Shown here: positions 40,814 to 52,049 of the stretch, piece by piece
Layout: every line of letters begins with the position of its first letter
How positions within the stretch are numbered: the first letter of the stretch is position 1
From: Agriotes lineatus
Lineage: Eukaryota > Arthropoda > Insecta > Coleoptera > Elateridae
Length of the DNA: 64,000 nt
Assembly: GCA_940337035.1 (NCBI GenBank)
Contig: CALNHX010003643.1
Coordinates: 62,001-126,000, forward strand
Direction of reading: 5' to 3'
Program-made: the position numbers and the translations under genes
Notes under the pieces: generated by a model
Told to the model about the DNA's origin: nothing
What the model saw: the letters and a program-made list of their open reading frames with translations, nothing else
Databases searched by the model: none

Positions 40814-42466
40814 ATGGATGTTGGAAGATTATTGGCGGACGAGCTAACGTATGAATTGCTAATTCGTGGATTTCCAGTGGGTTCAAACGTAACCGAGAAG
40901 AGATCAATTTTGCGAGACGCTATGCATAGACAGCAGTTAGGAACGCTAGACGTGACAACAGGAATTTATTTCGAGCCTGATGAAGAACTGAAGATTTGTG
41001 CTACAAAACTTCACGAACTGCAAGAGGCATTAGAACATTTTGATGTCAATAACAAAGATAATGAAGTACAATGCATTAGGGCAAGAATGTATCATCTTTT
41101 AGGTCGCTTACGTCGAATTAATGCCGAAAACAACATGCAACAACAGCATCAGCAAACACTGTTTACCAAAATAGGTCAGTTATCTATAGCTATCGATCAA
41201 GCTTATTCAGGTTACCACGAACAAACTATACATGAGCAAGCAACAGTTCAGTCTCAACAACAATCTATTCTAGATGAGCCTAATTTACTACTTCCAGTTA
41301 CCACATCCTTGGCAACTACAGGTGCAGAAGAAAATGCAACTGCCATCGGGCAACTCATTGATCATGAGATGTCGATATTCCCAACACAATTTGAACCATC
41401 GAAACGTCGAGTGACCTTCCATGAGTCAACGCCAGAGCGTAACGCTGAAGTTTCCCATCACGACAGCAACTTACAGCTAAAACTGAAGTCCATGGAACTG
41501 AGCGAGATTGTGAGACCTACAACAAGCTTAGATAGACAAGCTGGAAATTTACATATACCTACCACTGAAAGTCGGAGACATTCAGAGTGTTCTCGACCTG
41601 TGTACAGCAACTTTATTCCAATCAGCAAGTGGAACATTCATTATGATGGTGAATCGTCCAGTTTAACAAGCTTCTTAGTGCGTCTAGAAGAGCTAAGAGA
41701 AGCACGTGGAATTTCAAAAGCTCAATTGCTTCAGTCAGCAGTAGAAATTTTCACTGGAGACGCACTGATATGGTACCGAGCGGTGAAGCGTACTATCATC
41801 GATTGGGACGACTTGATTAGTAAGTTGAAAGCAAACTTTCTACCTCACGACTACGAAATGCGCCTTTGGGACGAAATTCGAAGCCGCACACAACACCCAT
41901 CAGAAAAAGTGGTTGTTTACATAGCAACTATGGAGAATTTATTCAGCAGGCTGCCTCGACTTCCATCTGAAATTACAAGATTAGCAATAATTAGGAAGAA
42001 CTTACAACCATATTATACTATGCAATTAGCATTACACCCAATCTACACTATTGCTGGTCTTACTCAAACTTGTATGGCTCTAGAAGATGCCAAGATAGCT
42101 TCTACCAATTTTAAAGCCCCTCCCATGCATAACCAGTATTTACTTGAACCAGATCTAGCATATCGCAAACGCATTGGCAAGCCACCGATTTGTGTAGTCG
42201 AAGAAAAGTCCCTGATTGACTTCGGCGAAATGGAGTCTCCAACAAATGCCTGGCAGGATCATTTAGCAAGAACAGCGAGCAGCAATGAGGCTGCAGAAGT
42301 CCCAAATACTGTGGCAAATATAGCGACGATTACTTGTTCCAAATCAGGACATCGAGCCATGCAGTGTACTGCTCCTAAACGGATGTACTGTTATGGCTGC
42401 GGGCAAGTAGGAGTAACCAGCCGCACTTGCAAGAGATGTTCGGGAAACGAGCGAGGAGCACGGTAG
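40814..42466 (+). CDS. gag: Gypsy Gag
   Basis: 550 residues. The N-terminal half is glutamine-rich. Residues about 290-430 form the retrotransposon capsid domain (FTGDALIWYRAVKRTI, then LKANFLPHDYEMRLWDEIRS and PSEKVVVYIATMENLFSRL). Near the C-terminus are two degraded zinc knuckles: CSKSGHRAMQC lacks the first CxxC pair, and CYGCGQVGVTSRTC has Val where His is usual. Gag would form the cytoplasmic particle and bind RNA. The frame is intact, starts 310 bp after the LTR and ends in CSGNERGAR with the frameshift site to pol inside its last 10 codons. Confidence 0.9.
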   Translation: MDVGRLLADELTYELLIRGFPVGSNVTEKRSILRDAMHRQQLGTLDVTTGIYFEPDEELKICATKLHELQEALEHFDVNNKDNEVQCIRARMYHLLGRLRRINAENNMQQQHQQTLFTKIGQLSIAIDQAYSGYHEQTIHEQATVQSQQQSILDEPNLLLPVTTSLATTGAEENATAIGQLIDHEMSIFPTQFEPSKRRVTFHESTPERNAEVSHHDSNLQLKLKSMELSEIVRPTTSLDRQAGNLHIPTTESRRHSECSRPVYSNFIPISKWNIHYDGESSSLTSFLVRLEELREARGISKAQLLQSAVEIFTGDALIWYRAVKRTIIDWDDLISKLKANFLPHDYEMRLWDEIRSRTQHPSEKVVVYIATMENLFSRLPRLPSEITRLAIIRKNLQPYYTMQLALHPIYTIAGLTQTCMALEDAKIASTNFKAPPMHNQYLLEPDLAYRKRIGKPPICVVEEKSLIDFGEMESPTNAWQDHLARTASSNEAAEVPNTVANIATITCSKSGHRAMQCTAPKRMYCYGCGQVGVTSRTCKRCSGNERGAR

Positions 42467-45400
42467 ACAACCGGACCCGGTGCTCTAAAACAAGGAAGAA
42501 GCCGGTCAATAATTACAAGCAATCATTATTACCTGATGGCGGAGCATTCATCCCAGCGGTGAATTATATCTTTGACCAATGCCATGGGGACAATAGGCCA
42601 TATTTAACTGTGACCATTTTAGGTATCAAAATCAAAGGATTACTTGATACTGGAGCATCCTGTACAATATTAGGTAACCCAGGTTGGAAACTTCTACAGC
42701 ATATGGGGATTACTGTGTTACCAGCTGAAAATCGAGTTTGTACAGTAGCGAATAAGCAAACTTGCGCCATTGTAGGAATCGTCCACCTCCCAGTACAACT
42801 CGAAGATAAAGTCCGAACCATAACCCTATTAGTTGTACCAGATTTGCCACATACTCTTATTCTAGGTATCGACTTTTGGACTACAATGGGCATAATTCCG
42901 AATCTACAACAAGGGCAATGGTCATTTCACATAGAAGAAGAGCTCTTACCTTCTGTCAACGCCGTTGTAGCTCGTGCGTTTCTTACTCAGCTTCAGCAAA
43001 CTCAACTAGATCAACTCATAAGACCATATTTTCAGAAAGTCAATAACCAAATTGGTAATACTACTTTGGTGGAGCATCAGATCAAGATCACCACTTCAGA
43101 ACCCATAAAGCAAAGATCTTACCGTGTGTCGCCTTTTATTCAGCAGAAGATCGATGAAGAGGTGCAATACATGCTGGACAACGATGTTATCGAGCCATCA
43201 ACATCAGCATGGTCATCTCCAGTACTGTTAGTACCTAAAAAAGACGGTAAATACAGATTCTGCGTGGACTACAGAAAGGTTAATAGCGTTACCATTAAAG
43301 ATGCCTATCCCATTCCGTTTGTGTCTACTATTTTGGATCGTCTTAGGAACGCAAAATATCTGAGCTCTATGGACGTGAAGTCCGCGTATTGGCAAGTGCC
43401 TGTGGCCAAAGAATCTAGGCAATATACCGCCTTTGCAGTACCAGGACGTGGATTATTCCACTTCAAAAAAATGCCGTTCGGTTTGACTAACAGCCCGGCC
43501 ACCTGGCAAAGATTGATTGACCGTGTCATTGGACCTGATCTCGAGCCTCATGTGTTCGTTTACTTAGACGATATCATCGTGACAACAGAAGATTTTGACA
43601 CCCATTTGCGAGTCCTGAAAGAAATTTTTGAACGTCTTCAGAAAGCTGGCCTAACTTTATCTGCAGAGAAGTGCAGCTTTTGCCGCCCTGAATTAAAATA
43701 CTTAGGATTCATAGTCGATCAGTATGGACTTCATGTGGACCCGGACAAAATTAAGGCCATAATTAACATCCCTTCTCCTAAGAGTGTCACGGAGGTACGA
43801 AGAATCATCGGAACTGCTTCATGGTACCGTAGGTTCATCCCTAACTTTTCTACTGTCATCGCTCCCATGGCCGATTTACTGCAAAAGAACACTAGTTGGT
43901 GTTGGACTCAGAAATGCGAAGAATCTTTTCAATATATCAAAGACTGCTTAGTGACCGCACCTATTTTAAGTTGCCCAGACTTTTCCAAGCCATTCTTCGT
44001 TCAGACTGATGCTTCCGGGGTTGGTATTGGTGCCGTACTTTCGCAACAAGACAGCGACGGAGAACATGTCATCTGTTATATCAGCAGATCGCTCAGCCGG
44101 CAGGAACGAAAATACTCCACCACAGAACGTGAGTGCTTGGCTGTAATTTGGGCAGTTGAGAAGCTTCGCGCATACCTCGAAGGATATTCCTTCACCGTGA
44201 TTACAGACCACCATTCTTTAGTATGGCTGAACAATTTGAAGGAGCCAACAGGACGCCTGACTCGGTGGATTCTTCGCCTGCAACAATTCAATTTCAATGT
44301 CGTGCACAGAAAGGGAAAAGATCACGTGGTTCCCGATTTATTATCAAGGTCTGTCCCCGAAGTAAATCATGTCGTGATAACGATTGAAGAGCCAGCACCC
44401 ATCCGAGATCCCTGCTATCTAAATCTAAAAACAAAAATTATATCAAATCCTTTACAATTTCCACAGTGGCGAATTGAGAATGATATAATCTATAAATACA
44501 TCAAATGTACCTACCCGCAGCTGAGAGACGATAACGAAACATGGAAAGAAGTGGTACCAAAAGAAAAACGTCAAGAACTCATCCACGAACATCATGACGC
44601 ATTAACAGCATGCCATGCAGGCATCTTCAAAACCTACGAACGCCTGAAGAATCGCTTCTACTGGCCGAAAATGCGATCCGATGTAGTCAACTACATTCGA
44701 AGGTGTAAGATCTGCGCTGCCATGAAACCTGAACAGAATCGTCCAGCTGGTCTTATGGGACAGCGCCCGAATGTCACAAAACCTTGGCAGATGATTGCAG
44801 TAGATATCTGTGGTCCCTTACCTAGATCATCCAGAGGCTACAGTTACATTTTGGTTATTTCAGACCAACTTACCAAGTTTGTGCTACTGTTTCCACTCCG
44901 TCAAGCTACAGCTGCCGCTGTAACCAGATTAGTTGAGGAAAATGTTTTTCTATTCTTTGGATGTCCTCAGTACTTAGTATGCGATAATGGTGTGCAGTTC
45001 CGTTCACGAGAATTTATGCAGTTATGTGACAGCTACCATGTGAAAATTATTTTCACTCCTGCGTATCATCCTCAAGCTAACTTCGTAGAAAGAGTTAATC
45101 GTGTCATCAAAACTATGTTGGCTTCATATGTTGCAGATAACCACAAGAAATGGGAACAACTTTTGCCTAAAGTGGGCTGCGCTATCAGGAGCTCGGTTCA
45201 TGAAGTCACTAAAGTGACTCCATTCTTTGCCAACTTTGCACGTGAACATGTTCCTAGGGGTGATTATTTTAAATCAGGTGTAAAGGCTGAAACAGATAAA
45301 TGTGAGACATCTGATAAACTTAAAGAGTTAGACAAGCTACATCAAGATATACATAAGAGACTTTTGAATGCTCATGCCAGATCTAAACAACGATATGACC

Positions 45401-45636
45401 TACGACGCAGAGAAGTGACATATAATGTGGGCGACAGAGTTTACCGACGCAATTTTGTGTTGTCCGACGCCACCAAACACTTCACCGCAAAGCTCGCTCC
45501 AAAATTTATTGGGCCTTTGATTGTACGAAGGAAATTATCACCTGTTACGTACGAGCTTCAAGATGAAGATGGGACATTTCGCGGCACATGGCATGTCAAA
45601 GACATAAAGCAACACCCGCCAGATGAAGAAAACTAG
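42427..45636 (+). CDS. pol: Gypsy Pol (protease, RT, RNase H, integrase)
   Basis: The frame has 1,069 codons; translation should enter by -1 frameshift at 42,442. Protease: LLDTGASCTILG, Asp74. Reverse transcriptase: SSMDVKSAYWQVPV and catalytic YLDD at residues 379-382. RNase H: FFVQTDASGVGIGAVLSQ, then ERECLAVIW and TDHHSLVWL. Integrase: HEHHD...CKICAAMK zinc finger, then D793 (AVDICG), D853 (VCDNGVQF) and E888 (FVERVNR), 34 residues between the last two. The C-terminus has a GPLIVRRKLSPVTYEL segment but no chromodomain. No stop or frameshift is present. Domain order RT-RH-IN marks Ty3/Gypsy. No env follows. Confidence 0.96.
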   Translation: MQEMFGKRARSTVDNRTRCSKTRKKPVNNYKQSLLPDGGAFIPAVNYIFDQCHGDNRPYLTVTILGIKIKGLLDTGASCTILGNPGWKLLQHMGITVLPAENRVCTVANKQTCAIVGIVHLPVQLEDKVRTITLLVVPDLPHTLILGIDFWTTMGIIPNLQQGQWSFHIEEELLPSVNAVVARAFLTQLQQTQLDQLIRPYFQKVNNQIGNTTLVEHQIKITTSEPIKQRSYRVSPFIQQKIDEEVQYMLDNDVIEPSTSAWSSPVLLVPKKDGKYRFCVDYRKVNSVTIKDAYPIPFVSTILDRLRNAKYLSSMDVKSAYWQVPVAKESRQYTAFAVPGRGLFHFKKMPFGLTNSPATWQRLIDRVIGPDLEPHVFVYLDDIIVTTEDFDTHLRVLKEIFERLQKAGLTLSAEKCSFCRPELKYLGFIVDQYGLHVDPDKIKAIINIPSPKSVTEVRRIIGTASWYRRFIPNFSTVIAPMADLLQKNTSWCWTQKCEESFQYIKDCLVTAPILSCPDFSKPFFVQTDASGVGIGAVLSQQDSDGEHVICYISRSLSRQERKYSTTERECLAVIWAVEKLRAYLEGYSFTVITDHHSLVWLNNLKEPTGRLTRWILRLQQFNFNVVHRKGKDHVVPDLLSRSVPEVNHVVITIEEPAPIRDPCYLNLKTKIISNPLQFPQWRIENDIIYKYIKCTYPQLRDDNETWKEVVPKEKRQELIHEHHDALTACHAGIFKTYERLKNRFYWPKMRSDVVNYIRRCKICAAMKPEQNRPAGLMGQRPNVTKPWQMIAVDICGPLPRSSRGYSYILVISDQLTKFVLLFPLRQATAAAVTRLVEENVFLFFGCPQYLVCDNGVQFRSREFMQLCDSYHVKIIFTPAYHPQANFVERVNRVIKTMLASYVADNHKKWEQLLPKVGCAIRSSVHEVTKVTPFFANFAREHVPRGDYFKSGVKAETDKCETSDKLKELDKLHQDIHKRLLNAHARSKQRYDLRRREVTYNVGDRVYRRNFVLSDATKHFTAKLAPKFIGPLIVRRKLSPVTYELQDEDGTFRGTWHVKDIKQHPPDEEN
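42442..42485 (+). promoter_or_regulatory. -1 programmed frameshift signal, gag to pol
   Basis: The slippery heptamer GGGAAAC (42,442-42,448) is in the correct phase (G GGA AAC in the gag frame). A 7-nt spacer follows, then a possible stem GAGCAC (42,456-42,461) with GTGCTC (42,480-42,485). After the slip the frame reads GKRARSTVDN, which is exactly pol. Confidence 0.8.
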
Positions 45637-46971
45637 ATTCTGTTGGATTGTCGTAACGAAGACAAACTTAGTATTGGACTTTGCATTCGAGTTTGGCATT
45701 AGGATTTTGAATGTTAGGTTAAGCTTTAGGGACCAAGGGTTTTTTGTTGAACCTTGGGTGGATGGTTGGGCTGCTTGAAGGGAGGACTTGCTGTTGGGGA
45801 ACTTTATCATCTCGTTCTTTCCCCCTCCTTGTGGGACAGTGACGTTCCATCATACAGGAGTGAGACATTTTTGCAGTCTCATTTCCGGTGTTCTGCCATC
45901 TGGTCACTGTGGATGGTGTTTCAGTGTGTAGTCGATCCTGGGCTGCACACTTTCCTTGACTAGTAGGGTGTAGGGTTTTTATTCTGTCTTCATGGAGTAT
46001 GGTTACCTATGATTGCGGTGTATTCTACGGGGTCTCGCGCCTGGTACCTGTATTCTGTGGTGACTTCAAAATTTTTCGGCTATTTCCCACTTAGAAATTT
46101 TCAGTTAGCTTTTCTTTATACCACCCTACGTCGACTGACTGACGTGACATCGGACTAATCCTTTCTCATCCTTCTTCTGTGTTGTCCCCAATTCTTTTCT
46201 GGAGCTTTTGATCCCATTCCCCTTTCCTGCTATTCTGTTTCGTTTTTCTTCTTCTTGTTAGATAGTTTTTCCAGTGGACGTTGTCTCGAATTGGGCTTGG
46301 ATCAGTTCATCCACCGGCGCGCCTTTTACACCCAGCAGCGACGGATGTTCTGATGTCCTTTTCGGAGCGGCATTCATTGTAAGAGCTATTTATCCCTTCC
46401 TTCTGTTCTTTGGTTTTGCTGTTGTTCTTTTTATTTGTGTGGGTTCGAGCTTAGGTTGTTGAAATTTATTTTGGATACCCCTTTGAGGTTTTCGATGTGT
46501 AGCTGATGTTGTCGGGTTGCCTTCAGCTGTACGTTTTGTGTTTATTTATGTTGTGGTATCCTTTCGCGCATGCGGATTCTTGTTTCACAAGCGAATCTCG
46601 TTCCTGGTTTACATTTTGTTTTCTTTTGGACGTGATTGGTGATTGAGGACGGTTTCTTTTGCGCTTTTGTAGTGTCAACTTTTGTTGGATTCATGAGCCG
46701 ACTCTTTTGCTAAACCACGGTCCTTTTTCTGAATTCTATCTTTAACATTCCTTTGTAATTTCCCTTTTTCCTTTCGACTTCTATTTTGCGATTCTTTTAG
46801 GCTGCTTATCCTTTTCTAAATTATTTGGTACTACCGTAGTTGTACGTGGTGATCTTTCTTTTGTGTTTGGGGTTGGTTGAATATCATCGTGATACCTGTA
46901 AAATTTCGAAGCTTCATTATGGTGCAGGCATAGGTTCTACGTCGGTAAATTCAGTAAATTTACCTATTTTT
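45637..46971 (+). other. Gypsy 3' untranslated region
   Basis: About 1.3 kb without a long frame, very rich in T and TTC/TCC runs (for example 46,140-46,270 and 46,720-46,800). There is no signal peptide or membrane segment of an envelope gene. It may hold packaging or transport signals, or the residue of a lost third gene. Confidence 0.6.
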
Positions 46972-46973
46972 AA

Positions 46974-46987
46974 GTGAGGGGAGAGTC
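46974..46987 (+). promoter_or_regulatory. Polypurine tract
   Basis: AAGTGAGGGGAGAG followed by TC directly precedes the 3' LTR and would prime plus-strand synthesis. Confidence 0.75.
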
Positions 46988-48731
46988 TGTTACGTGTAAT
47001 TTTACATTTAGATACAGTTAAGGATTGTTTGGATAATTTCTTAGCTTAAATGCATTCATATAGTTAGATTCACCTGCATACGTTAGGTGTAGCTTTGGTT
47101 GCATACTCATTTTTGCAAAATCCTTGATTTTTAGGGAATTTTGAGTAACAATTTTGAAAATTGTTTTGATAGTACGATTTCCGGCGACCATTTTTAAGTT
47201 TTCCTTTTTTTGGAGCTGCATGTGATCTTTGGGAATTTTCACTTAAGTGGATTATATAGTTTCCATAGTTCTTTGAGGAATCTGCCATCCAGAAATAGGA
47301 AATGGGTGTTATATTGCTAAAATGAATCCGATTGTATTGGGATAAATATATATTTCTGCAATTTACTTACTCGAGGCCACATTACAACTCTGGTATGTTA
47401 ATTTATGATTGCCGTAGAATATTTTTCGATAACGTCTTGTATTTAGGCCTCCTCGTCCTAGTTTGGCCTCCTCGTCCTAGTTTGCTGTATCGTTCTTCGA
47501 TTTTTCGGGATCTATTATGCCTGTGGCATTGTTGTTACTTGGCTAAGGCACCTGGAGCAACAATTCCGTTCCAATCCGAGCCCCTCAGCACATGTGATAG
47601 TTCGCATGCAAGGCTTCTCCCCATGGTGACTGCACTCGACTACGTTTCTCACCTGCAAAGTTAGATGAAGCCCTGACTCTTTGGAGGTTACTCAAGCTGG
47701 TGGACATCTTAATAGCTATCCCCCATAGCTGTTGATGTAGCGATCCTTCTGTGCACGATCCAGGTATCTACAACACCTAGTGTTATATACCTTTTGGTGC
47801 TTATTGAACTGAAATTATCGTTCGTTATGGCACTATGATCTTTACTTTATGTATTGTACTTACCTAGGTATATGCTAGCGAAATTCATGCCGTTTTACAT
47901 GCGGAATATTGTATAGCTTCGTTGTACATCACGTGCAATTACTTTTGTAGAATAGGATGTCATTCTATGCATTTAATATCTTCACGTTTGGTAGTACTGC
48001 TTTGGTTGCATTCAAGTTTTCAAGTACTTGTCAGTGTTTCAAAATTTAAACCATTATTGGCGGAGGTCTCCGGGAGCATTAATTTGACATTTCACATAAT
48101 ATGAGCACCGTAAATTCACCATTTTATGTGTATTAGCACTCCCCTAGGCGAAATGGTACCAATTCGAAGAGGTTCGCGACTAGATAGAGTATTTACCTAA
48201 TTAATCAAGCGATTTAGAACTTACTATTCTCCCGCATTCCGGTATCGCTGTTTTTAATTATATTTAAGTCACTATCGTGGTTGATACACGGGTACTCGAA
48301 CGAATTGCGATTATTGTAGTTACATTTTCAACTTTATTCATATAAAATCTTGTACATTACATACCACTAAGATTACATTTACAAACTATTCCATTTACAT
48401 ACTATTATCACAGAATTGTGTTGCCTTTTCCAAGTATGACACAGAATTTCGAAGGTGTACAAACTGTAAATAAATAACTAGGTTATTTCGAGTCTTGGTG
48501 TTTTCTGTCTTTTATTATTTGTTTTTGTGAAACAGCTAGTGGTTTAGGAATTTACACGGCCACCTGTAGGTTTTCTGGTTTGGACCGTCTCAAACCAGTG
48601 GCGCTTCCGGACAACCCACCCCATCCTGCTCAGGACCTAGCTTGGCAAACGTTTGCTACACGACTAGACGATTCCTGTACCACCCTGCTGTGAAGTATTT
48701 ATAATTTTTGTTTTTACGTGCAAATGTAATA
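46988..48731 (+). repeat. Gypsy 3' LTR
   Basis: A near-identical copy of 38,739-40,503, ending GTAATA. It lacks about 21 bp between two GCAAAT repeats near the end. Confidence 0.9.
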
Positions 48732-48744
48732 AATTGACCCAGTG

Positions 48745-49690
48745 GTTTCTATCGTAACAAGACCTTTTCTAGCTCTAAGCACCCTCGTAGTTAGCCTCCT
48801 TGCTCTGTTCCTTTACTTGGCTAGCACATGTGGATTTGGTTAGCATCTTGCTGGACAATTTCCTGACCTAGCTAGCACCGGTGGATTCGGTTCCCATCTT
48901 ACCAGAAACTTCGTTTAATTACCGCATCATCTGATCCCCCCGGCCAATTTTGTCATAACCGCTTTATAACCTTCACCAAAAGCACGGTTTTCCAGAGTAC
49001 CAGAAGAAACCTCCAGGCAGCCGGCATAATCAAGGTGCCTGGACGCAGGCAATTTAACCCTTCCGGACCGACCGAAATCTTTCAGGCGGCCACCGGCGAT
49101 TCTAGCCGCAAAGAGCCTGACTTTGTAAGAGGTAAACAGTTCCCGTTTGTATTATTCCGATTGGTACAAACTTATTCACAAAGAAGGTACCGCGTCCAGC
49201 CAGGCTTAATGCACTCGCCGTGGCCGTCATAGACACTGTAAAACATTTTATTTCACTGAATTTGTCCGCCCGTAAAATATAAACAACAAATGCCATCTTT
49301 CCCGGCGCAAATACAGTCTGTTTCAGATCTATCGTGTCCAGTTTACGTACATTGAAACCTATGAGCACCCATTTCTACCTCATCCTGGCCTTTAAGAAAG
49401 TCCAAAGGCAACAGCCTGGCAAAACCAAAGTGCCATTTGGGTTTCGAGCGTCCGAAAATAACAGAACGCAGAACTAATGCGCCGATGGAATTTTGCTTAA
49501 CAATATTTTATGTACATAATATTATTCTTCCTTAATCAAGAATTATTTTGTATTTAGTAAAAAACCATTCTACGATTTATTTCTACACTGTGTTATTCCT
49601 GTATTTTATGCATTTCAGTGGAACGGACCCTGGCATCAGAGCTTTACCCGAGGCAACCAGTTTGAAATTACATTTAACGAATTTTGATCA
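48745..49690 (-). repeat. Unclassified dispersed repeat, copy 3
   Basis: The reverse complement of the 4,015-4,780 sequence with moderate divergence: TGTGAATAAGTTTGTACCAA versus TGTGAATAAGTTTTGAGCAC, and the shared ends CTCGGGTAAAGCTC and AGAAACCTCCAGGC. It begins directly after the Gypsy insertion. Non-coding. Confidence 0.65.
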
Positions 49691-50098
49691 CGTTTAAGTA
49701 AGGACCTTTCTCAGGGACCTGAAGTTAAAAATTACGGAAGAATCTAGTAGTTTACAGAGTAGAAAGAAACCAAAATAATACATGGGGGTTGAACTATAGG
49801 AGCTGAAATAGAATAGAGGTCATTGTGCAAACATTTCTTCAATCATGGCGGAAGTTTTTCTTTCATCTGCGTATACTTTGGTGTTTAGTGCCTCAATGCT
49901 CTCACTTCGGTCCAAATTCACTTTTAAAATCCAACCCAGAGTAAGTCATGGGAAAAGCTTCAGAGACGTGGCTTTCACAACTAGACGTAAAAAATAACAT
50001 TTGCGGGCAAGCTATCGGTCGCAATTTACACACATACAATAAGTACGCCTGAAGGAGAAATGCTTATGTATTAGTAATAATAAAATCTTCCCAGGAGA
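49691..50098. other. No recognised feature
   Basis: About 400 bp of moderately AT-rich sequence with no frame of note before the SINE. Confidence 0.5.
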
Positions 50099-50474
50099 AG
50101 CCAGATAGCGCAATTGGAAAAGCACTAGGCTTGCATTAAGCAAGCCCTCGGTTCGAATCCCGAGTTGGCCAGAATTTTTCCTAAGCCTTGGCGATTGGAA
50201 TGGGGCTCGGTAAGACCACTCACAGTTGGGCACCAACTTAACTGTGCTCTACTCAGAACCACAGACCTAACATATAGAGTAACAAGGTCAACACATCAAC
50301 AAGCCACATACCTCACACAATAGTTACCGAGCAAGCACAAAAGGCGCGCTCCAACTTTGTAACCCGAATCCGGGGCAAGTTGAGCATTGTACCGCCAGAC
50401 GCAAGCGTCTAGACCACCAGCCTCTACACAGGAAGGTAAATGGGGTTACCGATAATAAATACATACATACATGC
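50099..50474 (+). mobile_element. tRNA-derived SINE, second family
   Basis: The head is tRNA-like: GCCAGATAGCGCAATTGG contains an A box (50,106-50,117), and GGTTCGAATCC (50,150-50,160) is a B box. Pairable arms AGGCTTGC/GCAAGCCC form an anticodon-like stem. A 280-bp unrelated body ends in ATAAATACATACATACATGCA. The anticodon loop lacks U33, which argues against a working tRNA gene. Confidence 0.75.
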
Positions 50475-50925
50475 ATCCTCCCAGTGTTGACCTATGTAGG
50501 TGAAACTTGGAGCATCACAAAGAAACATGCTCAAAAACTTGCTAGAACACAAAGAGCACATGAACGAATTATAATTAGATTTACTGATCATATAAAAGAA
50601 ATAAACCTGGATTAGGCAACAAATAAAACTTTCCAATGCAATAGAACGCGCTGCACGACTTACATGGAACTGGCCAGGCCATCTGCCCCGCAGAACAGGC
50701 AATAGATGGACTAAAAGATTGATGGAGTGAAGACCCAGTATGGGACGTAGATGTGTTGGATGACGGAATACTGGGTAAAGAGATGATATCAAGAAGCTGG
50801 CTGGGGTAACTAGAGATAGACGAAAACAAAGCTAGATGGAGAGGGCCATCATCCAGCAGTAGATCGAAATCGATGTACTAATAATGTTGGGCGCCACTGG
50901 GCCATATGTGCTCGCCTAATAAAGT
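50475..50925 (+). pseudogene. LINE reverse transcriptase C-terminal remnant
   Basis: The plus strand reads LPVLTYVGETWSITKKHAQ, then LARTQRAHERIIIRFTDHIK, then broken frames still showing the W-x-GH-type segment (about 50,660-50,690) and a terminal basic tail. This matches the thumb and C-terminus of RTE/Jockey-type LINEs (LTYGSETW, then Q.. MER). Several stops are present, so it is dead. Confidence 0.6.
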
Positions 50926-52049
50926 CGATGGCGTCGACTAACTTAAAAAAGACGGCCAAGACGTCGAGATGTAGTTGAAGTCCAACTAGCTGCATAGATT
51001 TACCTAGCCTTCACCTGTTGGAGTTTTAATTATCTCAACAATTTAACTGCATACGGTTGTACAGAGTACAGGTAAACACAATGGTTTTAATTGGAACATT
51101 ATATTGAGCATAATATAATGTAGGTGAAATAAGCAGCGGACAGTTAAGGCCGACCCGTATCAACTTATTACTACAAAATCAAAAATGCCCTAACAGCGAC
51201 GTACTGAACCCTAGTTAGGCTGGTTGCAACCGAGACAACTCTTCTTCTTCTTCTTCCTCTTACTATAGGCCAGTGGCCTGTTTTAACCACAAAGTGGTTC
51301 TGTGAGCCCTCTTTATCCTTAGGCCGGGTAGGTGGCTAGCCTTGCTCGTCGACACTGAGGAAGAGTTTCCTTGTTAGGGGTTAACGACTACCGCAGGTGT
51401 TAGCGTGGTAGCCGGGGAGCGTACGATTTTTTTAAAACTCTAGAGAGCCAAATCTTAGTCTTTATTTATAGGAGAGCCACAAAAATCGTGTCCGTTAGAC
51501 GAACACTTGGGTAAATACAATATAATTTATTTATCTAGCCACAAGAAAGCGAAAAAGTGCAGGAAATCGACGCCAGTCTGCAGGTCGAAGTAGCGAAGTT
51601 TGGGGAGCTCCAGTACGCAACGGTTCACTTGGTGGAGTAAAAGGGGCTATTACCAGACCTGGGGCTAGAACTACTCTACGAGAAGGTCTGACCTGGGGCA
51701 CGACTAGACCACGAAGAAGGTCAGGTGGTTAGCAGAAACGCTGGAATCTGGAGATGGAACTTGACTCACAAAGATGGCAAGTTCGAACTTAATGAGTCAT
51801 TGGAGTCCGACGGGACTTAATTAGCGGCAACGGCAAGCCCCAAATGATATAAACGGCTTAGAAGTTGTAAATATCCGGCGAAACACTGACGAGCCTACAC
51901 GGCAAGCAAATTATCACTTGAACCACTATTGTATTGCGTAAAACTACGGAATTGGTCCACTAACACACTTCTGTTTTTTTACCTGTTATAAATTCTCTCA
52001 AATGGGAACTTTCTTCGATCATCAGTAATGATAATTAACTAATGAAAAT
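50926..52049. other. Repeat-like, no clear gene
   Basis: At 51,241-51,258 a CTTCTTCTTCTTCTTCCTC run starts a 180-bp phrase ending near 51,420. It looks like the 3' end of a minus-strand LINE with an AAG-repeat tail. The rest has no recognisable frame. Confidence 0.35.

Larger units (their letters stand above)
38739..48731 (+). mobile_element. Complete, young Ty3/Gypsy retrotransposon
   Basis: A 9,993-bp element with LTR, primer site, gag, pol, polypurine tract and LTR all in order. The LTRs are nearly identical: I found seven substitutions plus one deletion of about 21 bp over 1.74 kb. The AATT direct repeats at 38,735-38,738 and 48,732-48,735 are the likely target duplication (AAATT if the LTR ends one base earlier). 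Both reading frames are open. It is probably a recent insertion and may still be active. Confidence 0.93.

Noticed and set aside
45637..46971. Envelope gene making the Gypsy element an insect retrovirus
   Set aside because: No long frame, signal peptide or transmembrane segment in the interval.
50099..50172. tRNA gene
   Set aside because: A and B boxes are present, but the anticodon loop lacks the usual U33, the acceptor stem pairs poorly and a SINE body with a repetitive tail follows.
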